From Actinomycetota bacterium (GTDB lineage: Bacteria > Actinomycetota > Thermoleophilia > Miltoncostaeales > Miltoncostaeaceae): a stretch of 9,863 bases of DNA. Below, one piece after another: positions 1 to 6,229 of this stretch. Made by a program: the position numbers and the translations under genes. The stretch is taken from positions 1 through 9,863 of the forward strand of contig SXZC01000150.1 of NCBI GenBank assembly GCA_005788075.1, in the 5' to 3' direction. The stretch's first letter is position 1. Each line of letters opens with the position of its first letter. A model generated the notes under the pieces. That model made no database searches. It was not told the DNA's origin and worked only from the letters and a program-made list of their open reading frames with translations.

Positions 1-873
1 CCCGCCGCCCGGCGGGCCGCGGAGCAGATGTCGGGCATCCCGTCCGGGTGGTGGCAGGACTGGCGCGACCGCCTGGGTGGTCGTCCCTCGAGCCGCGCGC
101 GGCGGGTGGCGGCCGTGCGGGCCTTCTGCCGATGGTGGTCGCGTGCGCTCGACCTGCCGAACCCGGTGGAGGACCTTCGCCCCCCGGCGATGGCGTCGCG
201 CAGCCAGGATCGCCTCTCGCGCGAGGTGTCCGCGCTCTCGCCGTCCCAGATGCGGCGCATGTGCGACGCCGCCGCCGCCCTGCCCGGCCCCGAGGGCCTG
301 CGCGCCAGCGCGCTCATCGAGGTGCTCTACGGCTGCGGCCTGCGGGCCACCGAGGCCGCGGGGCTCGACGTGTCGGCGCTGCACCTGGACGATCCCGACG
401 ACCCCTACGTGATCGTGCTGGGCAAGGGTGGCAAGCATCGTGCTGTGGCTGTACCCCAGGTGGCGCACGACGCCCTGAGGCGCTACCTGGCCACGGGACG
501 CCCGGAGCTTCGCGCCCGCGACGTGAAGCCCCGGCCCGACCAGCAGCGCCACCGCGACGCCGATGCGGTGTTCCTCGGCAATCGCGGCAGGCGCGTGGGC
601 CGCTCCGATGTGTGGCGCGAGGTCAACCGCGTGGCCGACGTCGCGGGACTCGTCTCCGAGGGCGTGCGCGTGTTCCCGCATGCGCTGCGCCACTCATGCG
701 GCACGCACCTGGTGCAGGCCGGCGTGGACATCCGCTACGTGCAGGCCCACCTCGGCCACGCGAGCCCGGTCACCACCGAGGTGTACACGCACATCACCGC
801 CAGCCACCTGAAGGACGACTTCGACCGCGCCCACCCGAGGGCGAGGCGCCAGGATCCGGTGTCAGGCACGTAA
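1..873 (+). CDS. Tyrosine recombinase, XerC/XerD-like (5' end outside window)
   Basis: Site-specific recombinase that cuts and rejoins DNA through a tyrosine-phosphate intermediate. Numbered from the first in-frame ATG at 28, the full catalytic set is visible: Arg106 in YGCGLRATEAAGL, Lys133 in LGKGGKHR, His218/Arg221 in FPHALRHSCGTHL, His244 in LGHAS and nucleophile Tyr253 in VYTHI. Residues 8-50 match the end of the N-terminal SAM-like core-binding domain (RRVAAVRAFCRWW, then NPVEDL). In E. coli XerD the first catalytic Arg is residue 148, about 42 residues later than here. The frame is also open from 28 back to base 1, so the true start probably lies about 100 nt before the window and the ATG at 28 is internal. 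The last five codons (PVSGT) and the TAA lie inside the inverted-repeat element at 856-1008. It could be the chromosome-dimer XerC/D or an orphan integrase; no att or dif site was recognised here. The family call is secure, the subtype is not. Confidence 0.9.
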   Translation, partial: PAARRAAEQMSGIPSGWWQDWRDRLGGRPSSRARRVAAVRAFCRWWSRALDLPNPVEDLRPPAMASRSQDRLSREVSALSPSQMRRMCDAAAALPGPEGLRASALIEVLYGCGLRATEAAGLDVSALHLDDPDDPYVIVLGKGGKHRAVAVPQVAHDALRRYLATGRPELRARDVKPRPDQQRHRDADAVFLGNRGRRVGRSDVWREVNRVADVAGLVSEGVRVFPHALRHSCGTHLVQAGVDIRYVQAHLGHASPVTTEVYTHITASHLKDDFDRAHPRARRQDPVSGT

Positions 874-910
874 CCCGCACGGTGGCGGGCACGTAACCCA
901 AGGGGTGGCG
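865..910 (+). repeat. Two 23-nt tandem units in the left arm
   Basis: Units 865-887 and 888-910 both begin GGCACGTAACCC and end GGTGGCG. They differ only at the four central bases (GCAC at 877-880 against AAGG at 900-903), giving 19 of 23 identical. Only the second unit matches the right arm exactly. Because 23 is not a multiple of three, the TAA in each unit falls in a different forward frame: 871-873 ends the recombinase and 894-896 closes another frame. Confidence 0.85.
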
Positions 911-932
911 GCCACTCGCCGAAACGGGATCG

Positions 933-955
933 GCATTTGCGGGGGCCGCAAATGC
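933..955. repeat. 10-bp hairpin at the centre of the element
   Basis: GCATTTGCGG (933-942) and CCGCAAATGC (946-955) are exact reverse complements separated by a 3-nt GGG loop. GGGAT at 926-930 and ATCCC at 959-963 can extend the stem past a small internal loop. The A/T-richer stem stands out from the surrounding GC-rich DNA. It lies between the arms of the larger inverted repeat and is part of the same structure. Confidence 0.8.
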
Positions 956-1008
956 ATCATCCCCGGCTGCGATCGCCGCCACCCCTTGGGTTACGTGCCT
1001 GACACCGG

Positions 1009-1062
1009 GGGGGCGGCTGGCCCGCGGGCGCCGCACGGGAATTGCCTACGGCAACGCGCCGG
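1009..1062. other. Short non-coding gap at the 3' end of the minus-strand operon
   Basis: This gap separates the repeat element from the stop codon of the metallophosphoesterase gene. It has no gene. A small perfect hairpin, TTGCC-TAC-GGCAA at 1042-1054, lies just beyond that stop. It is too short and has no T-run, so it is at best a weak terminator. The larger inverted repeat beyond it is the better candidate for ending transcription. Confidence 0.4.
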
Positions 1063-1719
1063 TCAGGGTCCCTTGATCACCTCGGCCGTGATGCCGGTCG
1101 GCGCGAGCGCGAGCCGGCCCACCGACGGGCGCATGCAGTCGTCACCCAGCTGCTCGCGATAGCGGCGCACCATCCGGTCTGCCACGCCGGCGGCGCCCGG
1201 CCGCGGATCGCGACCGCCCTCGAGGCTCCCCCACGGGCATACGGCGCCCGGCGAGAACACCAGCACCCCGTCCACCGTGGCGCTCACCGCCTCATGCCAA
1301 TGGCCGAACACCACGGCGTCCACGCGGTGCCCGCGGAATGCCCGGGCCATTGCGCGCATGCGCCTGGCATCCCACCCGAGGCGCCGTCCCGCGGCCGCGT
1401 GCGCGGCCACCACCAGGGCGTCCGAGCTTCGCCGCTTGCCGTGGATGAGCCCGATGCGCCGGCCGCCGATGCTCACGATGGCCCGCGCCGGTAGCGGCGG
1501 GACGTCCGGCAGGTCGTGGTCGCCGCGCACGGCCACCACGGGCGCGATGCGCTCGAGCACGGGGATCACCGAGCCATCCGACAGATCGCCGGCGTGCAGG
1601 ATGAGGTCGCTGCCCTCGAGTGCATCGAGCGCCCACGCGGGGATCTCGTCGAGGAACTCCCCCACGTGCGTATCGGCGATCACGCCGACGACGATGCCGT
1701 CCGCCGCGGTGCGAGGCAC
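1063..1719 (-). CDS. YfcE-like metallophosphoesterase
   Basis: Predicted 218-residue cytoplasmic calcineurin-like phosphoesterase of the YfcE/MJ0936 size class, using a two-metal centre to hydrolyse a phosphomono- or diester; the substrate is unknown. Visible motifs in order: D-x-H in GVIADTHVG (Asp16, His18), GD in LILHAGDLSD (Asp45), VRGDHD (65-69), LIHG (His93) and GHWH (140, 142). Between His93 and GHWH is an insert rich in Arg and Ala. Oddity: the family normally has Asn in the third motif (GN-x-D/E), and here it is Asp67. The GTG start at 1719 is used because it lies 6 nt after the ddl stop, with AGGGG upstream on the coding strand, and leaves only about eight residues before the first beta strand. 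It is the last gene of the operon. No signal peptide or membrane segment is visible. Fold call is firm, physiological role unassigned. Confidence 0.87.
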   Translation of the reverse strand: MPRTAADGIVVGVIADTHVGEFLDEIPAWALDALEGSDLILHAGDLSDGSVIPVLERIAPVVAVRGDHDLPDVPPLPARAIVSIGGRRIGLIHGKRRSSDALVVAAHAAAGRRLGWDARRMRAMARAFRGHRVDAVVFGHWHEAVSATVDGVLVFSPGAVCPWGSLEGGRDPRPGAAGVADRMVRRYREQLGDDCMRPSVGRLALAPTGITAEVIKGP

Positions 1720-1725
1720 CCGGGG

Positions 1726-2751
1726 TCAGCCCCTGTACGCGCGGCGTGCCTCGTGGCGCTCGAAGGCCAGGTCGATCAGGCGCTGCACGAGCTCGGGGTA
1801 CGTGAACCCGTCGCCGGCCATCAGTCGGCCCCACACGCTCGTGGACGTGAAGCCCGGGATCGTGTTGATCTCGGACACGTAGAGGTCGTCGCCCTCGAGG
1901 AAGAAGTCCACGCGGGCGAGTCCGCTGCAGCCGATGGCCTTCCAGGCGCGCACGGCGAGCTCACGGGCGTGGTCCTGCACCTGCGCCGGCACGTCGGCAG
2001 GCACCTCGAGCCGCATGCCGCCCTCGCGGTACTTGGCGTCGTGGTCGTACCAGTCGTTCTCGTGGATGATCTCCCCGAGGGGCGACGCGTGCGGGTCGTC
2101 GTTTCCGAGCAGGCCCACCTCCACCTCGCGGCCCATGGCACGGCGCTCCACCAGCGCCTTGTCGTCGTGGGCGAATGCCAGCTGCAGGGCCGGGCCCAGG
2201 GCCTGCTCGTCGGGCACGGGGCTGATGCCGAAGCTCGACCCCAGCCGCGCGGGCTTGGCGAATGCCGGGTAGCCGATCTCGCGGGCCACGCGCTCGCGCA
2301 CGCCCGCGGCGTCGTCGAGCCATTCGCGGTGCGTGAGCACCAGGGTCTGCACGCGGGGGATGCCCGCCGCCACGGCCACCACGTGGAACATCGCCTTGTC
2401 CATGCCAATGGCGCTCGCCGCCACGTCGGCGCCCACGTAGGGAACCCCGACGGTCTCGCACAGGCCCTGCACGGTGCCGTCCTCGCCCCATGGTCCATGC
2501 AGCACCGGGAACACCAGGTCGATCTCCACGGGGGCGCCGCCGCCCGCGAGCGGCATGAGCCAGGCCTGGTCTCCCGCGGCGGGCACGAGGGCCACCGGCG
2601 CATCGCCGAGGGTCCACGCGCCATCACGCGAGATCGCGACCTCGAGCACCTCGTAGCGGCCCTGGTCGATGGCCGTCGCCACCGAGGCGGCCGATGCGAG
2701 CGAGACGTCATGCTCGCTGCTCCGGCCGCCTCCCAGCACGGCGATCCTCAT
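1726..2751 (-). CDS. ddl: D-alanine-D-alanine ligase
   Basis: ATP-grasp enzyme joining two D-Ala residues for the peptidoglycan stem peptide in the cytoplasm. With ATG at 2751 it is 341 residues, normal for the family. Motifs: GGGRSSEHDVSL (Glu13), LHGPWGEDGTVQG (85-96), GVPYVGADVAASAIGMDK (102-119), AKPARLGSSFGIS (165-177), YDHDAKY (235-241), then ARVDFF (Asp282) and SEINTIPGFT (Glu294, Asn296), the metal ligands. The retained Ser172 and Lys240-Tyr241 loop match D-Ala-specific enzymes, not VanA-type D-lactate ligases. Start choice: the ATG overlaps the kinase stop as TGATG and puts MRIAVLGGG at the family's usual beginning. A TTG three bases upstream (2754) is possible but less likely. No clear Shine-Dalgarno is visible, so translation is probably coupled to the kinase gene. 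Ddl next to the PASTA-kinase operon links precursor supply to growth control. Confidence 0.95.
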   Translation of the reverse strand: MRIAVLGGGRSSEHDVSLASAASVATAIDQGRYEVLEVAISRDGAWTLGDAPVALVPAAGDQAWLMPLAGGGAPVEIDLVFPVLHGPWGEDGTVQGLCETVGVPYVGADVAASAIGMDKAMFHVVAVAAGIPRVQTLVLTHREWLDDAAGVRERVAREIGYPAFAKPARLGSSFGISPVPDEQALGPALQLAFAHDDKALVERRAMGREVEVGLLGNDDPHASPLGEIIHENDWYDHDAKYREGGMRLEVPADVPAQVQDHARELAVRAWKAIGCSGLARVDFFLEGDDLYVSEINTIPGFTSTSVWGRLMAGDGFTYPELVQRLIDLAFERHEARRAYRG

Positions 2752-4778
2752 CAACCGGGCGGGGGCGGCTGGGATGCCCCGCCGCCTGACGACCCGCCAC
2801 CCGACGACCCGCCGCTGGGCGAGGGAGCCGGGGGCTGCGAGCCACCGCCGCCGGACGATCCGCCACCCGACGATCCGCCACCCGACGAACCGCCTCCGGA
2901 GGACCCGGTGGAGATGTAGATCGTGACGGTGCTGCCCGCGGGCACCTGGCTGGTGCCGCCCGGCTCCTGGTCCACCACGATTCCGGCGGGCTGCGTGCTC
3001 TCCACCTCGGCGGTGGTCACGTTGAAGCCCAGGCTCTCGAGCTTGGAGCGCGCGGTGCTGGAGTCGCTGCCGGTGACGTCGGGAACGGTGCTGCCGCCGG
3101 ATGCCGCGACGATGAGGTCCACCGACGAGCCCTTGGCCACGGAGGCGCCGCCCGAGGGGTCCTGCCCCGTGACCGTGCCGGCCGCGAGGCCCGATGAGCC
3201 GTCGTCCTCGGTGACGCTGCCGACCTCGAGCCCGGCCGCGGCGATCTCGCTGCGCGCCGTGCTGATGTCGCTGCCGGTGACGTCCGGCACCGTCACCTTG
3301 GTGACGCCCTTGCTCACGTAGAGCGTGATGGTGTCGCCGGATCCCGCCTGCGACCCGGCCTTCGGGGCCTGGCGCACGACGGTGCCGATCTCCTTGTCGC
3401 TGTCCACCTGTTCAACCGTGACGTCGAAGCCCGCCTGTTCGAGCGCGGCCTGGGCGTCCTCCACGGCCTTGCCCACCACGTTGGGCACGGTCACCTGCGC
3501 GGGGCCGGACGACACCAGGATGGTCACCGTGGAGTTCTTCGCCACCTCGTTGCCGGCTTCCGGCTGGGTGCCGATGACCACGCCGAGCTGCACGGTGTCG
3601 CTTGCCTGCGTGCGCTGCGTGGGCTGGAGGCCGGCGTCGGTGATGGCCTTCGAGGCCGCGGTGGCGTCGAAGCCCGCGACGTCGGGCACGGCCACCATGT
3701 CGCCGCCGCCGCGCGTGAGCGCCAGGGCCAGGGCCACGGCGATTGCCGCGATGAGCACGGCGACGATGCCCCACACGGCCGGGCGGTTGGCGCCGCCCTT
3801 CTTCGTGCCGCGGCCTCCGCCGCGCCCATTGCCTCCGCGTCCGCCTCGTGCGGGCTCTCCCATGACTGCGGTCTCCGTGGTCGCCGCCGCGGCCGCTCCA
3901 GCGGTTGCCGTGGGCGCGGTGAGGATGAGGGTGGATTGCTGGTTGCCCGGCATGGCCGCGCGAACGTCAAGCAGGGCGGCCGTGAACTCATCCGCGGTCT
4001 GGAAGCGGTCCTCCGGGCGCTTGGACAGCGCCTTCAGCACCACGGCGTCGAGGTCTGGCGGGATGTCCTGCACGAACACCCGGGGCGGCACGGGCGGCTC
4101 GTTGATCTGCTTCATCGCCACCGTCACGGGGCGATCGCCGTCGAAGGGCACGCGCCCGGTGAGCATCTCGTACAGCACGATGCCCACGGCGTAGGTGTCG
4201 CTGGCGGCGGTGGTCTCCTCGCCCTGCGCCTGCTCGGGCGAGAGGTACTGGGCCGTGCCGATCACCGAGCCGGCCTCGGTCATCTGCTGGTCGGCGTCGG
4301 CGCGCGCGATGCCGAAGTCGGCCACGCGCAGGCGGCCGTCCTCGCCCACCATGACGTTCTGCGGCTTGATGTCGCGGTGGATGATCCCGGCCGCGTGCGC
4401 CGCGGTGAGCGCCGAGAGGATCTGCAGCGCGTTGTCCACCGCCACGGCGGGCTCGAGCGGCCCCTGCTCGCGGATGACCTTCTTGAGGTCGGGCCCCGAC
4501 AAGTACTCCATGACGATGTAGTACGTGCCCTCGGCCTCGCCGCGGTCGTACACCGCCACGATGTTCGGGTGGTTCAGGCCCGCCGCCGCCGAGGCCTCGC
4601 GCCGGAAGCGCTCGACGAATGCCTGGTCGGCCGCGAAGCGCTCGGCCAGCACCTTGACCGCCACCTCGCGGTCGAGGACCGTGTCGTAGGCGAGGTACAC
4701 GGTGGCCATGCCGCCGCTGCCGATCTGGTGGCCGAGCTCGTAGCGCTCGCCCAGCTCGCTGCCGGGACCGATGGTCAT
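2751..4778 (-). CDS. pknB: PknB-type Ser/Thr kinase with four PASTA domains
   Basis: 675-residue membrane receptor kinase. Residues 13-270 form the cytoplasmic kinase: glycine loop IGSGGMATV (19-27), Lys42, HRDIKPQN (134-141), DFG (154-156) and GTAQYLSPEQ (174-183). Residues 271-332 are a linker rich in Ala, Thr, Gly and Arg. One membrane helix lies at about 333-355. Four extracellular PASTA repeats follow at about 362-425, 428-490, 495-558 and 563-624; PASTA domains bind muropeptide or lipid II. A Gly/Ser/Pro tail (626-675) follows the last PASTA, unlike M. tuberculosis PknB, which ends with its PASTA array. In the activation loop, aligned by eye on the shared VIGTAQYLSPEQ, Thr167 matches PknB Thr171 and the Thr173 position is Ala169. 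The ATG at 4778 overlaps the PBP stop as ATGA, with GGGGAG 8 nt upstream. Expected to control peptidoglycan synthesis through FHA-protein and other substrates. Confidence 0.96.
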   Translation of the reverse strand: MTIGPGSELGERYELGHQIGSGGMATVYLAYDTVLDREVAVKVLAERFAADQAFVERFRREASAAAGLNHPNIVAVYDRGEAEGTYYIVMEYLSGPDLKKVIREQGPLEPAVAVDNALQILSALTAAHAAGIIHRDIKPQNVMVGEDGRLRVADFGIARADADQQMTEAGSVIGTAQYLSPEQAQGEETTAASDTYAVGIVLYEMLTGRVPFDGDRPVTVAMKQINEPPVPPRVFVQDIPPDLDAVVLKALSKRPEDRFQTADEFTAALLDVRAAMPGNQQSTLILTAPTATAGAAAAATTETAVMGEPARGGRGGNGRGGGRGTKKGGANRPAVWGIVAVLIAAIAVALALALTRGGGDMVAVPDVAGFDATAASKAITDAGLQPTQRTQASDTVQLGVVIGTQPEAGNEVAKNSTVTILVSSGPAQVTVPNVVGKAVEDAQAALEQAGFDVTVEQVDSDKEIGTVVRQAPKAGSQAGSGDTITLYVSKGVTKVTVPDVTGSDISTARSEIAAAGLEVGSVTEDDGSSGLAAGTVTGQDPSGGASVAKGSSVDLIVAASGGSTVPDVTGSDSSTARSKLESLGFNVTTAEVESTQPAGIVVDQEPGGTSQVPAGSTVTIYISTGSSGGGSSGGGSSGGGSSGGGGSQPPAPSPSGGSSGGGSSGGGASQPPPPG
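2754..2903 (-). repeat. Low-complexity repeat coding the kinase's Gly/Ser/Pro tail
   Basis: This stretch codes residues 626-675 of the kinase: four consecutive SSGGG units, then QPPAPSPS, two more SSGGG-type units and a final run of prolines. At DNA level it is a string of near-identical short units (on the + strand, variants of GACGATCCGCCACCC). Such repeats gain and lose copies by slippage, so tail length probably varies between strains. All units are multiples of three, keeping the frame. Confidence 0.8.
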
Positions 4779-6229
4779 GACGTGGGCTCCCCGGGGACGG
4801 GCCCGATCGAGAGCGCGGTGCGCATCACCTCGCCGGCCACGGGGGCGGCCTCGGTGCCGCCGGTGCCCGAGGTGTCCTCGATCACCACCGCGACCGCCAC
4901 CTTGGGATCGTCGGCCGGCGCGTAGCCGATGAACCAGGCCTGGTTGCGCTCCGGGTCACCGGTCTCCGCGGTACCGGTCTTGCCGGCGATCGACAGGCCG
5001 GAGAGGCCCGCCTCGGTTCCCGTTCCCTCTGACACCACGCTCTGCATCATGCGGCCCACCTCGGATGCGATGTACGCGCTCGCGACCGAATCGACCTCCT
5101 CGGGCCTCTGCTGCTTCACCACCACGCCGTCCGGCGTGATGACGCGTCGCACCAGGTACGGGCGCATCATGCGCCCGCCGTTGCCGATCGCGCCGGCCAC
5201 CATGGCCATCTGCAGGGGCGTCACCTGGAGGTTCTCCTGTCCGATCGCGATTCGGGATGCATCCTCGTCGCGCTGGTCATTGGGGAGCAGCTTGCCATCA
5301 CGGTACCTGCCCGACGTCGCGACTTCACCGGAGGGAAGGTCGATCTCGGTCGGCCGCCCGAAGCCGAAGAGGTTCATCTCGCCACCGAGCTTGCGCCCGC
5401 CGAGGGTGTCGCCGATCTGCGCGAATGTCGTGTTGATCGAGAACGTCAGCGCGTCCGTGAGGTTGTGGAGCCCGTACTTCGCCTTCCCGGAGTTGTAGAT
5501 GGGCTTGCCATCCACCACGTAGACGCCCTTGTCATCGAACGTCGAGGAGGCCGACCACTTGCCGCTGGCAAGCGCAGCGACGGCGGTGACCACCTTGAAC
5601 GTGGATCCGGGCGGGTAGAGGCCGGCGGTCCCCCGGTTGAGCAGCGGGGCATCCGGCTCCTTGCGAATCGAGGCGAAGTCGCTGGTCACCTGATTGAGGT
5701 CGAACGTGGGTGATGATGCCACCGCCAGCACCTTGCCCGTCTTGGGCTCGATCGCCACCACCGCGCCCTTGCGGCCCGACAGCAGCGCCTCGGCGGTCTT
5801 CTGCACGCGGGTGTCGAGCGTCAGGCGGATGTCCGCGCCGTCCTTGGTCTCCTCGCGCAGGCGGTCGAGGATCGCCCCGGTGCCGTAGCTGCCGGCGAGG
5901 TAGCGGTTGTACTGCTGCTCGAGCCCCGTGGCCCCCTGCTGCGGCGTGGCGTAGCCCACGACCTGGCTCGCCAGCGTGCCCTGCGGGTAGTAGCGGCGGT
6001 AGTACTTCTTGCCCTTCTCGCGGTAGGCCACGCTCTCGGCCAGCACGATCTTGTCGGCCGAGATGATGCGCCCGCGATCGACGAGCCGCTGCTTCTCCAT
6101 CTTGTAGGGGTTGTCGGCGCGCTCGTCGAGGCCGCCGGCCGCAACTACCTGCCAGTAGCCCAGCATCACCACGAGCAGGGCAAACGCCGAGGCAAGTGCG
6201 ATGTAGAGGGTGCGGATGGACTTGTTCAC
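4775..6229 (-). CDS. pbpA: Class B penicillin-binding protein (peptidoglycan D,D-transpeptidase)
   Basis: 484-residue cell-wall cross-linking enzyme, the usual size of the actinobacterial PbpA group. One N-terminal membrane anchor (about 7-30, LYIALASAFALLVVMLGYW) places the rest outside the membrane. Residues about 45-150 form the non-catalytic pedestal domain (VDRGRIISADKIVLAES, then GATGLEQQYNRYLAG). The transpeptidase domain carries all three signatures: SxxK with nucleophile Ser209 in PPGSTFK (Lys212), SIN at 264-266 and KTGT at 417-420. GTG start at 6229 overlaps the rodA stop as GTGA, with a G-rich stretch about 10 nt upstream. Gene order rodA-pbpA-pknB matches the mycobacterial locus, where PbpA works with RodA/FtsW-type polymerase and is linked to kinase control. 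No penicillin-resistance change can be judged from sequence alone. Confidence 0.95.
   Translation of the reverse strand: MNKSIRTLYIALASAFALLVVMLGYWQVVAAGGLDERADNPYKMEKQRLVDRGRIISADKIVLAESVAYREKGKKYYRRYYPQGTLASQVVGYATPQQGATGLEQQYNRYLAGSYGTGAILDRLREETKDGADIRLTLDTRVQKTAEALLSGRKGAVVAIEPKTGKVLAVASSPTFDLNQVTSDFASIRKEPDAPLLNRGTAGLYPPGSTFKVVTAVAALASGKWSASSTFDDKGVYVVDGKPIYNSGKAKYGLHNLTDALTFSINTTFAQIGDTLGGRKLGGEMNLFGFGRPTEIDLPSGEVATSGRYRDGKLLPNDQRDEDASRIAIGQENLQVTPLQMAMVAGAIGNGGRMMRPYLVRRVITPDGVVVKQQRPEEVDSVASAYIASEVGRMMQSVVSEGTGTEAGLSGLSIAGKTGTAETGDPERNQAWFIGYAPADDPKVAVAVVIEDTSGTGGTEAAPVAGEVMRTALSIGPVPGEPTS
4787..4792 (-). promoter_or_regulatory. Ribosome binding site of the PASTA kinase gene
   Basis: On the coding strand GGGGAG ends 8 nt before the ATG at 4778. 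It lies within the last codons of the PBP gene and is the best-placed ribosome site in the operon. It supports the 4778 start and suggests the kinase can also initiate on its own, not only by reinitiation from the overlap. Confidence 0.6.

Larger units (their letters stand above)
856..1008. repeat. MITE/REP-like inverted-repeat element between convergent genes
   Basis: The right arm (975-1008, 34 nt) is the exact reverse complement of a left arm made of 856-864, one 23-nt unit and a final GC at 911-912. The left side carries that 23-nt unit twice (865-887 degenerate, 888-910 exact). The longest uninterrupted perfect match is 25 bp, 888-912 against 975-999; a second is 21 bp, 856-876 against 988-1008. 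Between the arms, 913-974, there is no coding potential but there is a separate 10-bp hairpin. The ends read CCGGTGTCAGGCACGTAACCC and its complement, written here as CCGGTGTCA followed by GGCACGTAACCC. Size, terminal inverted repeats and lack of a gene fit a non-autonomous mobile repeat. The strong stem may also stop transcription from both sides, although there is no U-tract. No target-site duplication was found. The name is inference; the repeat structure is directly visible. Confidence 0.8.

Noticed and set aside
28..30. ATG at 28 as the true recombinase start
   Set aside because: The catalytic Arg would then be residue 106, about 42 residues early compared with XerD, and the frame is open to base 1. 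The start is probably outside the window.
856..1008. CRISPR array, IS element with transposase, or dif site
   Set aside because: There are just two direct 23-nt units with no spacers, there is no room for a transposase gene, and the arms do not have the dif layout of two short binding arms around a 6-nt core.
905..1162. Small + strand open frame crossing the inverted repeat
   Set aside because: It runs through the repeat arms and into the antisense of the metallophosphoesterase, with no ribosome site and no recognisable protein.
2022..2050. Possible D-Ala-D-Lac (VanA-like) ligase, which would imply vancomycin resistance
   Set aside because: The YDHDAKY loop with Lys-Tyr and the GSS serine are those of D-Ala-D-Ala ligases, and no vanH, vanX or vanRS neighbours are present.
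2754..2903. Repeat tract as a possible frameshift or pseudogene signal in the kinase
   Set aside because: All units keep the frame, the tail reads cleanly to a TGA that overlaps the ddl start, and the domains before it are intact.
1516..2919. Long open frame on the + strand opposite ddl and the metallophosphoesterase (467 codons)
   Set aside because: It is antisense to two genes with intact catalytic motifs. Its product is a His/Arg/Gly/Pro-rich string with no domain, the usual shadow in GC-rich DNA.
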